DNA of 64,000 bases, from NCBI GenBank assembly GCA_014058105.1, contig JACGCM010002112.1:1-64000 (forward strand). The letters run 5' to 3'. The stretch comes from Kingdonia uniflora (taxonomy: Eukaryota; Streptophyta; Magnoliopsida; Ranunculales; Circaeasteraceae). The translations under genes were made by a program, and so were the position numbers. Below the pieces are notes generated by a model that ran no database searches, was not told where the DNA came from, and saw only the letters and a list, made by a program, of their open reading frames with translations. This document shows, one piece after another, positions 48,701 through 59,364 of this stretch (position 1 is the first letter of the stretch; each line of letters opens with the position of its first letter).

Positions 48701-49487
48701 CAAGGAACTCGGATGTCCATCTACTTGTACCACATATGGGACAATTTTTCTTGGTCTTATGCTCCCTCCAATATAATATAGAGTTGTTCAGGCACGCATC
48801 AATATTTTCATAATCCATACCTAAACACTTAATCATCTTCTTAGCAGCATACATACTTTCTGGCAAAGTGTTACCTTTAGGAAAAAGTTGTTTCAACAAA
48901 ACCAACAACATTGTGAAGCCAGTATCAGACAATTGACAAGCTGATTTCAAACTCATTAACTCAATTGTTGCTGACAACATTGTATCTTCTGGTGAGCATG
49001 AAGGGTATAGCGTACGGGAAACATCATCCTTCAACTTTTGATACTCGATTTGTTCCTCAGGAAATTCATTAACACCTACATAAGGCCCATCTTCTTGCGC
49101 GCCTTCGCTAAGGCCTTCTGGATGTATATAACCGAATGCATCATCAACTAAATCAATTGTTCTTGGTCGTACAACATCATCATGTTGAGTAATAAATGGT
49201 TCATTAGGATTCTCAATGTGTGCATCAATATTTATATCTTTGGACTCCCCGTGAAAATACAATGTCGTATATGACTGATTTATACCATAAGTTATTAAAT
49301 GAGTTCTTATTTCTTCAACTTCCTTTACCCCATTGACATTACGACATTTGTTACATGGACAATATGTTGTATTTCCTAAAGTTTGTTTTACATATTCAAT
49401 GAACGACCGAACGCCATTGAGGAAATCATAAGTCAATCTACTTGCTTTCATCCAATTCTTGTTCAAATTCGAGGAAGACATGTCCAC
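45787..49487 (-). pseudogene. CACTA transposase (TNP2 type) of the host element, disrupted
   Basis: Exon 1 (49487 to about 48622) starts MDMSSSNLNKNWMKASRLTY; 'FIEYVKQTLGNTTYCPCNKC' is the transposase-associated zinc-ligand domain, and 'NCPICGTSRW' follows near the end before a CAG|GTTAGT donor. The TNP2 core continues at 48545-47390: 'MKWHHKGASNDSIMRH', 'ATDGFNPFG' (Asp), 'GPGKDIDVYLTPLVAELKYL' (Asp), 'GHVSGCRTGGKYGCLIC'. Then come a DUF4218-like part (47300-46997, 'FFISMVYLIVHLGDEA') and a DUF4216-like part (46395-45787, 'IYYGVVKEIIELDYYDF'). Catalytic Asp candidates are kept, but at least three frameshifts and several stops exist. TNP2 cuts at CACTA ends together with a TNPA-like protein, for which no gene is recognisable here. 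Confidence 0.85.
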
Positions 49488-50198
49488 AAAACTTCAATAT
49501 CTTTGGCTAAAACAAAATAATCCTAAAGTAGGAAAATAATGAAATAACAAGTTAAAAAGGTGAATCATAGCTCAGTGATCTATATCTCTTGAAAATATAT
49601 GCATCTTCTAAGTGTATCCCAATTAATAGGCAAGTGAAGTATGGCCAAAAATTCTGAATAATCAATACTACAAAAAGAATTTGAAAACTAATATTTTCAT
49701 ACTCAAATAAATTGTAGTTACTCAAATTAAACATAACATACAACCAAACAAAACCAAAAGCTGAATCAAGATAAAGACAGGCGATTACTGGATGTTGTTT
49801 ACTGCATCCAATTCTTTTTTTATACAACTAAAGGCAAGGGTATTATGGTTTGGAGACCCAACAATGGATTAGTTTCATTAACCAAGTCCAATGTTGAAGA
49901 AGCTTTTATTTTATTATTCCAGTAGGATACATATTCAAAACCAAATCAAATATGGGGCAGATGGCTTCAACAGACGAGCTGCCTATAAGTATCAACTAAA
50001 AGACCACATAAACAGCGAAGGGTAGTAATACTAAAACAATGATAGCAATAACAACACTACGGCAATAACAAATCTTCTTAGGAAACAAAGTTCACAATCA
50101 CATGAAACTGACAGCAAGTACACTCAAAGGGCATAACATTGAAACAGGAACATGGTAGTAGAATATTATAAACTTTTGAGCAATGAGAAATGCTCCAC

Positions 50199-51546
50199 TT
50201 AGTATTCATCTCCATCGTCACCATCTTCGCCCTCAGCAGACTCAACACCAACCTCCTCATAATCCTTCTCAAGAGCAGCAAGATCCTCACGAGCTTCAGA
50301 GAATTCTCCCTCTTCCATACCCTCACCCACGTACCAGTGCAAAAATGCACACTTAGCATACATAAGATCAAACTTGTGGTCAATCCTAGAGAACACTTCC
50401 GCGACACTGGTTGAGTTAGAAATCATGTAGACAACTCTTTGTACTTTAGCAAGATCGCCTCCAGGGACAATAGTTGGTGGTTGGTAGTTGATACCACATT
50501 TGAACCCAGTTGAACACTAATCCACAAACTGGATAGTTCATTTAGTCTTGATGGTTGCTACTGTAGCGTTCACATCCTTGGGTACAACATCACCTCTGTA
50601 CATCAAACAGCAAGCCATGCATTTACCGTGGTGCGGGTCACATTTGGCCATCATAGATGATGGTTCAAAAGCGTTGTTGGTAATTTCAGCCACAGAGAGC
50701 TGCTCATGGTACGTTTTCTCAGCAGAGATCACAGGTGGATATGAAGAAAGCATAAAGTGGATCCTCGGGCATGGCACCAGGTTGGTCTGGAAGTCTGTCA
50801 CATCCACGTTCAAGGCACCATCAAACCTTAACGAGGCAGTGAGAGATGAAATAACCTGAGACACTAGACGGTTGGGATTAATGGATGTGGGGCGTTCAAT
50901 ATCAAGAGAGTGTCTGCAGATATCATAGATAGCTTCATTGTCAAGAAGCACAGCAACATCAGTGTGCTACAAAAGGGAGTGGATGGAAAGGACACTGTTG
51001 TAAGGCTCGACGACGGATGTAGAAACTTGAGGGGAGGGGTAAACAGTGAAACCCAACTTTGATTTCTTTCCATAATCAGCAGAGAGGTACTCCAAGAGAA
51101 GTGACCTAACCCTGAACCAGTACCTTCGCCAACAGTATTGAAAATGAGGAAGCCTTGAAGGCATGTACAGTTGTCAGCAAGCTTTCGATTGCGATCTAAG
51201 CAGAGATCAATTATCTCTTTGCCAATGGTGTAATTGCAAAGTTATTGGCAGCATCCTCCTTGCCACTGATAAGATGTTAAGGGTCAAAGAGTTGACGGTA
51301 AGTCCTAAATCAGACTTCATCAATAACAGTGGGCTCAAGATCAACAAAAATAGCACGGGGAACATGCTTTCCTGCACTGGTTTCACTGAAAAAGGTGTCG
51401 AACGCATCATCGCCTCCACCAACTGTCTTATCACTTGGTATTTGGCCATCAGGATGAATCCCATGCTCCAGACTGTAGAGTTCCCAACAAGCGTTACCGA
51501 CTTGGATTCTAACCTGACCAATGTGTATTGAAATACACTCCCTCAT
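50199..51546 (-). pseudogene. TUA: Full-length intronless alpha-tubulin retrocopy
   Basis: From ATG 51546 to TAA 50199 the reading matches plant alpha-tubulin from '[11 protein letters not shown]' to '[11 protein letters not shown]' at the expected overall length (1348 bp against 1353 for 450 codons). It includes '[14 protein letters not shown]', '[18 protein letters not shown]', '[19 protein letters not shown]' and '[20 protein letters not shown]'. Plant alpha-tubulin genes normally have introns; none is present, so this is a processed retrocopy. Defects include a Trp-to-TAG change in the 'FVDWC' motif (near 50518), a TAG near 50968, and frameshifts near 51470 and 51130. It lies upstream of the transposase on the same strand. 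Unlike the other captured pieces, it entered via RNA. Confidence 0.9.
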
Positions 51547-52059
51547 TCTTGATTTTTTAATTGATGATTTCAAAGAGGCATTTATGAAGACGCGCCCTAG
51601 TTGCAGAGGAGCTGCATATAAGCAAAACCAACTGGTTCTAAAAATGAATGGAAGGAACACTGCTCACCTCAGGCCAATCCAGCCTAGCTCAATTCAGAAA
51701 GTGGAAGGAAGAGCCTTTAAAGCTTATAAGCTAACAGTAATAACAATAGCTCAAAAATGGGTATATAGAAAACAGATTTAGAAACTCTTCCAGCCTGTCC
51801 AGAAAATGGATAGAAAAGATATCCTCAAAGATTCTCCAAAACCTGAGCCATCTTTTGAGGACAGACCTCCTGTTTATATTTTAAACATTTGCTTTTTCTT
51901 CAGAAACAGCAAGACACATCAAAACCTTATCAATTATGGGGCAGATGTCTATAACATACGAACTATCTACAGGCAAGTCTAGATGCTTCAGAAAATGGAT
52001 GGAAGAAACACTGTTTTCCAGATCAGGTCAATACAACCAGATCCTAAAACTTGGGAGGA

Positions 52060-53030
52060 AGGACCTTAATCCTCAAGTAGAAATTGAGAATAAGAAAGGT
52101 AGTGAAGAAGAAGAAGAAGCATTTGAAGAATACTCAAGAGGCCCGAGAGGAGCATTACAAAGGGGATGATGCTTCCAGTGTCGTAGCTCGGGAGACCCAA
52201 CTTATAACTACTTAGACTGAAAATCAAGGTTCAGTAACCTCAAGTGAGGAACAGAAAGTAGAAAAAACATAAAATGTTGAGTTCCAACAGGAAAATAAAA
52301 CTAACAGCAGTGAGGATGTCACTTCCAATACAAATGATTCACTCCCAAAGGCGTCTGGTGATGGTGAAACCATTCAGAACAACTCATCTGCAAATATCGT
52401 GGAGAATGAGGAAAAGGGTACAGAACCAAGTAATATATCTTATTCCAATTCAGTAGTGACAGAACTAAGTAATCAGCAAGAACATAAGAATAGTTCAGCC
52501 ACAGAGAATTTAGAAGTCACTCATTCATAAACAGGAACTTCAGAAACTTCTATTTCATCTCAGCAACATGGAATGGATAGTCATGATCAAAATGCAACAT
52601 TTATGACGAGAACTTCTAATAAGGGTGAACAGAATCTAGAAAGAGTTTTATCATAGAAGATCGAGAATTCTAGTACATCAACTAAGGCTGAGAATGAAAC
52701 AACCAAGGGAGAATACACAGATTCTTCTACGAACCTTGAAATTGTTAAACCTGTAAAAGAGAACATAATTTTTGAGACAACAACCACTGAAAACAAGGAA
52801 GTTTCTTCGTCTTTAAATGGTAACGATGTTCAGACTGATCAATCTGAAAATTCTGAGAAAATTGCATAAAAGGAAGACAGCTTTGTATCTTCAAACACTA
52901 GTAAAAATATAATTGAAGCTCATAACAACGAATCAGATTCCTCTCTTCTGTAAGAAGGAAAAGAGGCCCGCAGAGACCTCCTTGCATGAGGTTGAAATTT
53001 AAGGTAAGAATAGTGACAATGTAGCAGCAG
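52060..53030 (+). pseudogene. Captured fragment of a Ser/Asn/Glu-rich protein, unidentified
   Basis: With one frameshift near 52143, a long coherent plus-strand reading runs about 320 codons: 'SEEEEEAFEEYS', 'HYKGDDASSVVARETQLITT', 'ENKTNSSEDVTSNTNDSLPK', 'EPSNISYSNSVVTELSNQQE', 'TSISSQQHGMDSHDQNATF', 'STSTKAENETTKGEYTDSST'. All in-frame stops sit where a CAA or CAG codon would fit. The composition resembles plant proteins annotated as dentin-sialophosphoprotein-like, which have no known function. It is the only captured fragment on the plus strand. Confidence 0.5.
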
Positions 53031-55060
53031 AATGATGTAAGAGTTATAGCCGTTCCCAATTACATAGGATTTTGTTTCCTTAATTTTTTTCTTGTTCTAG
53101 TAGACTAGTACAAGGGTGGTTATCACCAATGTATGTTGTTCAGTGAATATTATCTCAAAACTTAATACTGTAGGAAAAAAAAAGTTGCATCTTTCCTATT
53201 TATATTTACCTCTTTCAGTGGGTTGACAGGCTATGAGAAAATCAAGTATAGTTTGATCTTCTATTCCTTTACATAGTTGCATTTTAATCCATAAGAGATA
53301 CATACCCATGTTTAAACCAAGTATAGGTGACAGGGTGAGAAAATCAAATCCAATCACATTTAAGAAAAAATACGGGGAATGGTATGGTTCGCAACCTAAC
53401 GAAGTGTCGTGAAACTACTCTCTATTTTTATATTCTTGACGGTAGACGCTTATTTAATAAGCATCTACTAGTTTTCATCCAAAACAAAACATGACTACAA
53501 GGGTGGGTAACACCTAAGTATACTGTCAGACTAGCACACTAAACTACCAATCACAAAACCTCTACAAGATGCGGCCCTAGACAATGATATTTAAGATAAA
53601 GGATAAACTAGTGGCAAAGATGGTACAACTTAACAAGAGATCATTGGCTAGTTTGGGGGCTAATTAACAGCAAGGTAAATGTACATTAATGCAAAAAAAG
53701 CGAATATCAGCAATAATCATATGCGCACTATAAAATTTACAAAAACGGGGATAATCAAATAAATAATTATTAAATTTTGTTGCTTAGTTTGGGGGTTTGA
53801 AAGAGTCTTCAACTTGACGTCACAACTTACACGTTATCACCTACAAAAATAAACAAAGATACAGCTTCAAAAACCAATGCGACGACTTCCATTTTGGTGC
53901 GCATAAGATAATAGAAAAATAAAAGGTCTCCATAAGTAGTATATTTAATAGTAATGAAGAAAAAGAAATAAACAACAAGTATGAATATGAAGATCAAGTT
54001 AATTAGCAAAGATGAACAACATCAATTTAATAGTAGTAAACTCCCAAGGATTGTTTATTTCTAGAATCATCTCTAAACTATTAAGAAAAACCAATTCACC
54101 GAAGCCCCCTAGTTTAAACTTTAACTCTAACTTTATTTCCCTAATTCCTTCAAACCCATTGTCATTTTGATTGCTATGTATGCTCCAATGGTTGTATTGC
54201 TACAAAGGACATAGGAAATGTCCTTTTCCAACGGCCTTCTGGGTTAACCGTTATCAGTGGCTTAACTTTAAGCACTTTGATTGCTATGTATGTTCTAATG
54301 GCTGAGCATATGAAGTGAATACAAGGCACTATCAGAGGGAACTTAAAATCTAATTTCTGAAAGATTCACTTGTTCATGATAATCACAGTAACATTGAAAT
54401 CCCACCATTGCAATATTACTAAAAGCGACCGAATCACACTCCACTGATATAATCTACTCTCCTCCATTGATCCCCAACTCTTCAAACCCAAGTTTACCAA
54501 CACCTCAACAAATAAGCAATCAATCGCACATGAATCTCGCTCTACCACTGTACGATTACAGAGGTAGAGAGAGTTTCGATTATAAAGTAATCAAAGTAAA
54601 GACTCAAAACGCTTAATCTATCTATTATATATAGTTTAATCACATCAATCTATAAGAGAATTAGAGTTTGAAATGAAACTTGAAGATTAAAAAACAAACA
54701 AAGCAACAAATTCGAGAGCAGCAAGTGAGCAAATACATTGAGGAATTTGAGAAGCAATTTACTAACTCATCGTTAAGATCAGGAAACAAAAGTTTCAATT
54801 TCAGGTTTAGGGTTTGAGATCAAGTGCGTGGGGATTTTGAGTCCTCTTCCCCCTTCTACTCGATTTCGGTTTGTAAATTATTCGTTCCTCTGTTTCTCTT
54901 CCTCTATTTCTCTTCCTTCGGTTTCGGTTTCAGCAAGTGAGCAAATAGTGACTCCAAGAGAGAAAATGAAAATATTGAAGGGAAACCAAAAATTAGAGCC
55001 AAATTAGAAAATAAAATAAAACACAGGCTCTAACTTTATTTTCCATAGATAAAATTTGTG
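53031..55060. other. Right interior of the CACTA element, no gene seen
   Basis: AT-rich DNA with short frames only. Near 54780-54960 there is 'aggtttagggtttgagatc' and a CT-rich leader-like tract. In Spm-type elements the transposase promoter lies near this terminus, so the minus-strand transcription start may be here, but no clear TATA box is seen. Confidence 0.45.
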
Positions 55061-55127
55061 TCTAATAAACTCAGATAATATCTGCGGCAAAAAAAAACTG
55101 TGGCAAATTGACTATTTTGGTGTAGTG

Positions 55128-56600
55128 TATATATTAGCACTTTTTTGTATCTCTTCCACTAGAGGTCTTATATTATTTGTGATTATTCTGCCTTGACTTA
55201 GGGGAATTCCCAGGTATGCTTCAGGGAAAGTGCCTTCAGAAAACCTAAAAATGCTCAACACAATTCGTCTTCACTTTTGACTAAGCTTATTTCCTATCCG
55301 GACGCTTTCTGGTATTTTTTAAGAGCCTCTCGCAGGTGTTTCAGGTATTTGGTTCGACAATTTACAAAGATTAGAATATCATCAGCAAATAAGAGGTGTG
55401 TAGGGGCTTGATAATTTTTAATCTTAACCATGGGGTGGATCTTCCGCTGATCTAGTAGATGGTGAAGGTGAATACTCAGTATATCTTTAGCTATCGTAAA
55501 TAGCAGTGGGGATAAGGGGTCTCCTTGTTTCAGACCTCTACGCATAGTAAAATATCCTGAAGGGCTACCATTCACTGAGACCGAGATCATACTACAACTG
55601 ACGATGGTCGATATCCACTGACAAAATGTAGGGCCAAATCCAAAAGAATCCAGAGCTGCAAATAGAAATTCCCAACTTAAAGTATCATAAGCTTGTGAGA
55701 TGTCGAGCTTGAGTGCAATGTTTCCACCCTTCTATTTTTTTTGTCATTTCATTCACCAACTCAGAGGCCATACAAATGTTATTCTGGATACTTCTGCCCG
55801 GGATAAATGCACTTTGGTCTCGAGAAACAATTCTGGAAGTAATAGGAGATAATCTTATGGCTATAATCTTTGTAATAATCTTGAAGATGAAATTACTTAG
55901 ACATATGGGCCAGAACTGTTTAATAGTCACTGGATTTTTTACCTTAGGAATCAAAATGATCAGGTTAGTGTTGAAATGTTTGGGGATCATACCATCAGAG
56001 AAGAAGGAAGTGATGCCAGAGTAGATGTCTGCTTCTAGAATATTCCAGTGTGTCCTAAAAAAAGATCCAGGGAAACTATCCAGTCCAGGTGAACTATCGC
56101 CATCAAAGTCAAACACAGCTTGTTTAATCTCTGCTTATGACGGACTGTCACTCAGCTGATTGTTTTCCTCAGTTTTGACTTTGTGAAGCATGTTGGAAAA
56201 TAGTGATGGGGTATGAAGGACTTTGTGGGCAGTGAATTTCTATATATAGTATGCTACTATATGTCGTCTAATATCATCTTGGTTCGTAATAATTGAACCC
56301 CCTGGAATGGATAGTTCAGTAATAGTTGCTTTCTCTAATCTGATCTTTGTTGAAGAATAAAGGAATTTTGTATTTCTCTCACCTGCTTGAAGCCATTTAA
56401 TGCAGGAACGTTGTCTCCAAGTTATCTCCTCCATTTTCTCAATGTCTGCAAGCAATATTACTTTCCCAAACATTTGATGCTCCAGATCGTCATTTGTATG
56501 GTCTTGTTCTAACTCCATTTGCAGATGAATAATTTCTCTTTCCAAGTCATTTTTTATAATCTGGGGGGCGGTAATCGTAAGCCTCCATTCTTGTATATCT
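55128..56600 (-). pseudogene. LINE reverse transcriptase
   Basis: Open pieces: 56545-56240 ('EEITWRQRSCIKWLQAGERN'), 56116-55685 ('DGDSSPGLDSFPGSFFRTHW', 'IILIPKVKNPVTIKQFWPIC', 'DQSAFIPGRSIQNNICMASE') and 55590-55294 ('MISVSVNGSPSGYFTMRRGL', 'KQGDPLSPLLFTIAKDIL', 'PTHLLFADDILIF'). The F-A-D-D catalytic box and R-G-x-x-Q-G-D-P block are intact. Frameshifts separate the pieces, and the reading is cut at 55128 by the CACTA element. Reverse transcription would be primed from nicked target DNA by this domain in an intact element. Confidence 0.85.
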
Positions 56601-56699
56601 ACCTTGGGTCTTTATAGTTTAAGCATCACCGTAAACAGTGGGTTAGCCGACATAGGTTTGTACCAGCTCTGCTCCACAACCTTATAAAATTTAGGATAT

Positions 56700-57434
56700 C
56701 TGCTCCATGCCTGGATGTATCAAAAAGGAATATTGTGAGGTTTGGGTATGTGGAAGCATTCTCCAAACAAAAGAGAATGATCTGACTTAGTTCTTAGGTA
56801 TACTTTGATTTTCCAGCCAGGAAACAAGTTAAGCCACTGCTTATTTTGGAGACATCTATCGAGACGACTGAAGATTATGTTATGTCCTTTTTGGGTATTG
56901 CACCACGTGAAGTTCATACTTCAAGTACTACTTACTCTCTGTCAAGTTGGCACTATTGAGGAAATTTGCAAAAATTGATATAGCATTCACCAAAGGAGGT
57001 CTTCCACCTTTTCTTTCTGAGAGTCGGAGAATTACATTACAATACCCTATACAAATCCAAGGTTTGGTGTTGTTCAACAAGAATCTAGTCAGTTGTGACC
57101 ACAACTCCAGTCTATTTATTCTTAGGCAGTCTACATGAATAAAAGAGAGGCAGCAGTCCATGTATTCGACCGTTATAAACTATTTATCTACCTGAATCAC
57201 CTGCGGTTCCTGAGAATTCTCTGCCCATAGTACCCATAAATTGCCCTTCATATCCATGGATTTGTTGGAAATCATCCTTGAGGTAATTCTGGGAATGTAA
57301 AATCCATTGGTGAAAATCTTTGGTTCAGCAAAACCCATTATCTGGGGTTTAAGTATTCCAATTTTCTTCTTCAAATAAAATAGAGTTTTGGAGTTTCCTA
57401 AACCGCGTACATTCCAAAAGATGACTTTTATCAA
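56700..57434 (-). pseudogene. LINE AP-type endonuclease
   Basis: Starts MIKVIFWNVRGLGNSKTLFY (57434), the N-x-R-G-L block of the EEP endonuclease fold, with 'LKPQIMGFAEPKI' (Glu ligand). Later pieces are 'PWICIGYCNVILRLSERKGG' (usual G-D-F-N changed to G-Y-C-N) and 'RLDRCLQNKQW' with 'KSDHSLLF' (S-D-H catalytic motif kept). In-frame stops and frameshifts break it into three parts. In life this domain nicks the target DNA and so sets the TSD. Confidence 0.75.
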
Positions 57435-57551
57435 ATGCTTTTAAGTTAGGATCATGTGGTTCTAAGATCTAAGGTGTAAACTACCTCCTTTGAAAACTTG
57501 ATTAGGCCCTAGGTTGGGTTGAATGTTATCCTCGAGTTCTATCTCATCTGC

Positions 57552-59138
57552 CTAACTCTCCGGGTTAAGTTGTGTAAGTACTTCATCTTGTGCATTAGAG
57601 TTATCATCATGGCCATCTTCATAAGTTACCATCTGAAATTTTTGTGATTGAACCCCTTCTTCATTTGCTGTTTCTACACCTTCTCTCTCTTGTGTACCTG
57701 AAAATTCCTCTTGCCTGGGTTCATCTTTATTGTTTCTTAAAGCTTGAAATTGATTGAGGCTTGTGGTAAAACTATTTTCAGAGGTGGCAGACCTGTGTTT
57801 GCTATGACCTGCCTTAGGTTCTGACCATAATTCTGCCTCCCTGATTTTTACCACCTATTATACCGTGTTTATTTCAGGAAAATGAATTATAGGTGATGTT
57901 ACGCTACTTTCATTTTGGGTATCTTGAAAGTACAGGTGTTTGTTAGGCATGTGGGGCTGTTGTTCATTGATTCCTTTCTTCATAGGTTGTACATCTTTGA
58001 TCTTCACCACTTGATTATTGTTGTGGATCACCGGCTTTTGACTGATTTTCTATAGCTGTTCATTCTATCTGCATGCCCTTTGTATCACTTTGCATTCCAC
58101 TATAATATGCCCAATGATGTTGCAATGACCACAATATTTAGGAATCCCGTGTAGAATGACTTCCTGACTGATGATCATTCCCTCCACCCCTATTAAAGCT
58201 CTATTTGGTATCGATTTTGATAAATCAATGTCTACAAGTACACACACATTGTAACCATAAAATTTGTTAGTAGTGGAGTGGTCTAAATGAATAGGCGTAC
58301 CCAACATTTTTCTCAAAGACATTACGATCTTGTGGCTCCATAATTCCATTGGCAAACCTGGAAATTTGCACCATATGAGAGCATTGGTATTGTTGTGTTT
58401 ATCAATAGAGAAATTGGGGTTCCAAGGCGTAATCCTCATGGGAAGGTTCTGAACAATCCATGGCTCTTTGCTCCATATAAGCAATTTATCGTCTTCGTTG
58501 TCAAGATGGATAATGAAGAATCATTTTCCAATGAGGATCAATTTGCAGAGCCCCGAAGTCTTCCAATGATCACGAGCATATTGTTGCACTTCGACGAACT
58601 TGATTTTTTGGAGGTTCAGTCTACCAATGAGACTGAATTGGAATTTGGATATTCCTTCGGCAATATCATCGGATAAAATGGACAGAATTGGGGTTTCACC
58701 TCTAATCCCTGTATGTATTAGTAGCATTGATGGTTATAGTTTCTCCTTCCCTCAGACTTTGTCGGCGAAACTGCTTGTATTATCATTAATAATGTCATCA
58801 GGGATTTTACTATGGTTTGTTGAGATACTCCCCATAACCTGTTGACATTGTTTATCATTGTTTGCTAATTTGATTTCTTCATCTCCAGCAGCTTTTCCCA
58901 AAAACCCCCAAGGGCATACAATCCTAGATTGGAGATCAGGTTGTTTAGTTGTTTCCTCGGTCTCTTTTGTTGCTTAATTCTCTACCGGATTATTCCCAAA
59001 ATTTGGAATATCTCCATTAACAATTGCTTCGGTTGAATTGGGGATGAACTCCTTCATAAAACCATCCGTATTTAACCCCACCGATTTAATACCATTGTTG
59101 AGAATCAATTGGAGGAGATTCATGGTAAGAGCATCCAT
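57552..59138 (-). pseudogene. LINE ORF1 (DUF4283 / CCHC knuckle protein)
   Basis: A likely start at 59138 (MDALTMNLLQLILNNGIK) leads through several stops to a DUF4283-like region ('LIGRLNLQKIKFVEVQQYAR', 'LLIWSKEPWIVQNLPMRI', 'WCKFPGLPMELWS'). A zinc knuckle 'YCGHCNIIGHIIVEC' (C-x2-C-x4-H-x4-C) follows near 58120. A hydrophilic Gln/Asn/Glu-rich tail runs to 57552. ORF1 proteins bind LINE RNA. At least five stops or frameshifts. Confidence 0.75.
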
Positions 59139-59350
59139 GATAACAAAAGTGATTCACGAATAATCAACCAGATTCAAGGAAGTTGTTATCTGATTTTGCA
59201 TCAATAGCCAATCGGCTACCAATTGGATCCCCACGAGAATTTAACCAACCAATAGAGAGATAACAATCAACCAGATTCAGTAGTTGTTAATTGATAAAGA
59301 TAGTTAACTAAATAAGATCATTACAAATGAGGTATCGAAGTTGGTGGAAG

Positions 59351-59364
59351 TTATTATACAGGCT
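59351..59364. repeat. Right copy of the LINE target-site duplication
   Basis: TTATTATACAGGCT, one mismatch to 28744-28757. The exon of the antisense gene continues immediately after it. Confidence 0.85.

Larger units (their letters stand above)
31034..55127 (-). mobile_element. Gene-collecting (Pack-type) CACTA transposon, about 24 kb
   Basis: The left terminus is CACTACACCAATTTTACT (from 31034) and the right terminus, read inward on the minus strand, is CACTACACCAAAATAGTC (from 55127). The first 11 bases are identical and similarity continues to the CCAC(G/A)G block. Left sub-terminal tandem repeats, a TNP2-type transposase (45787-49487) and insertion inside an otherwise continuous LINE ORF2 confirm it. 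A 3-bp target duplication is expected but not clear (CAA left, TAT right). It contains fragments of PEX5, SFT2-like, chloroplast Hsp90, SEN1-like helicase, tocopherol-methyltransferase-like and a Ser/Asn-rich gene, an alpha-tubulin retrocopy, and a later LTR element. The strand given is that of the transposase. Confidence 0.85.
55128..59350 (-). mobile_element. LINE (L1-type), 5' part
   Basis: The minus strand from 59350 holds a short 5' UTR, ORF1 (DUF4283 and CCHC knuckle), endonuclease and RT up to the motif following FADD, where the CACTA element is inserted. With 28758-31033 the LINE totals about 6.5 kb, the normal length of plant L1 elements. Its right flank is the target-site copy at 59351-59364. 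Confidence 0.85.

Noticed and set aside
50548..50859. Plus-strand frame of 103 codons
   Set aside because: It is the shadow of the alpha-tubulin retrocopy on the minus strand.
28758..59350. Reading the whole 30.6 kb as one host-gene island inside element E
   Set aside because: The sequence is LINE, then CACTA, then LINE again, with LINE ORF2 continuous across the CACTA borders.
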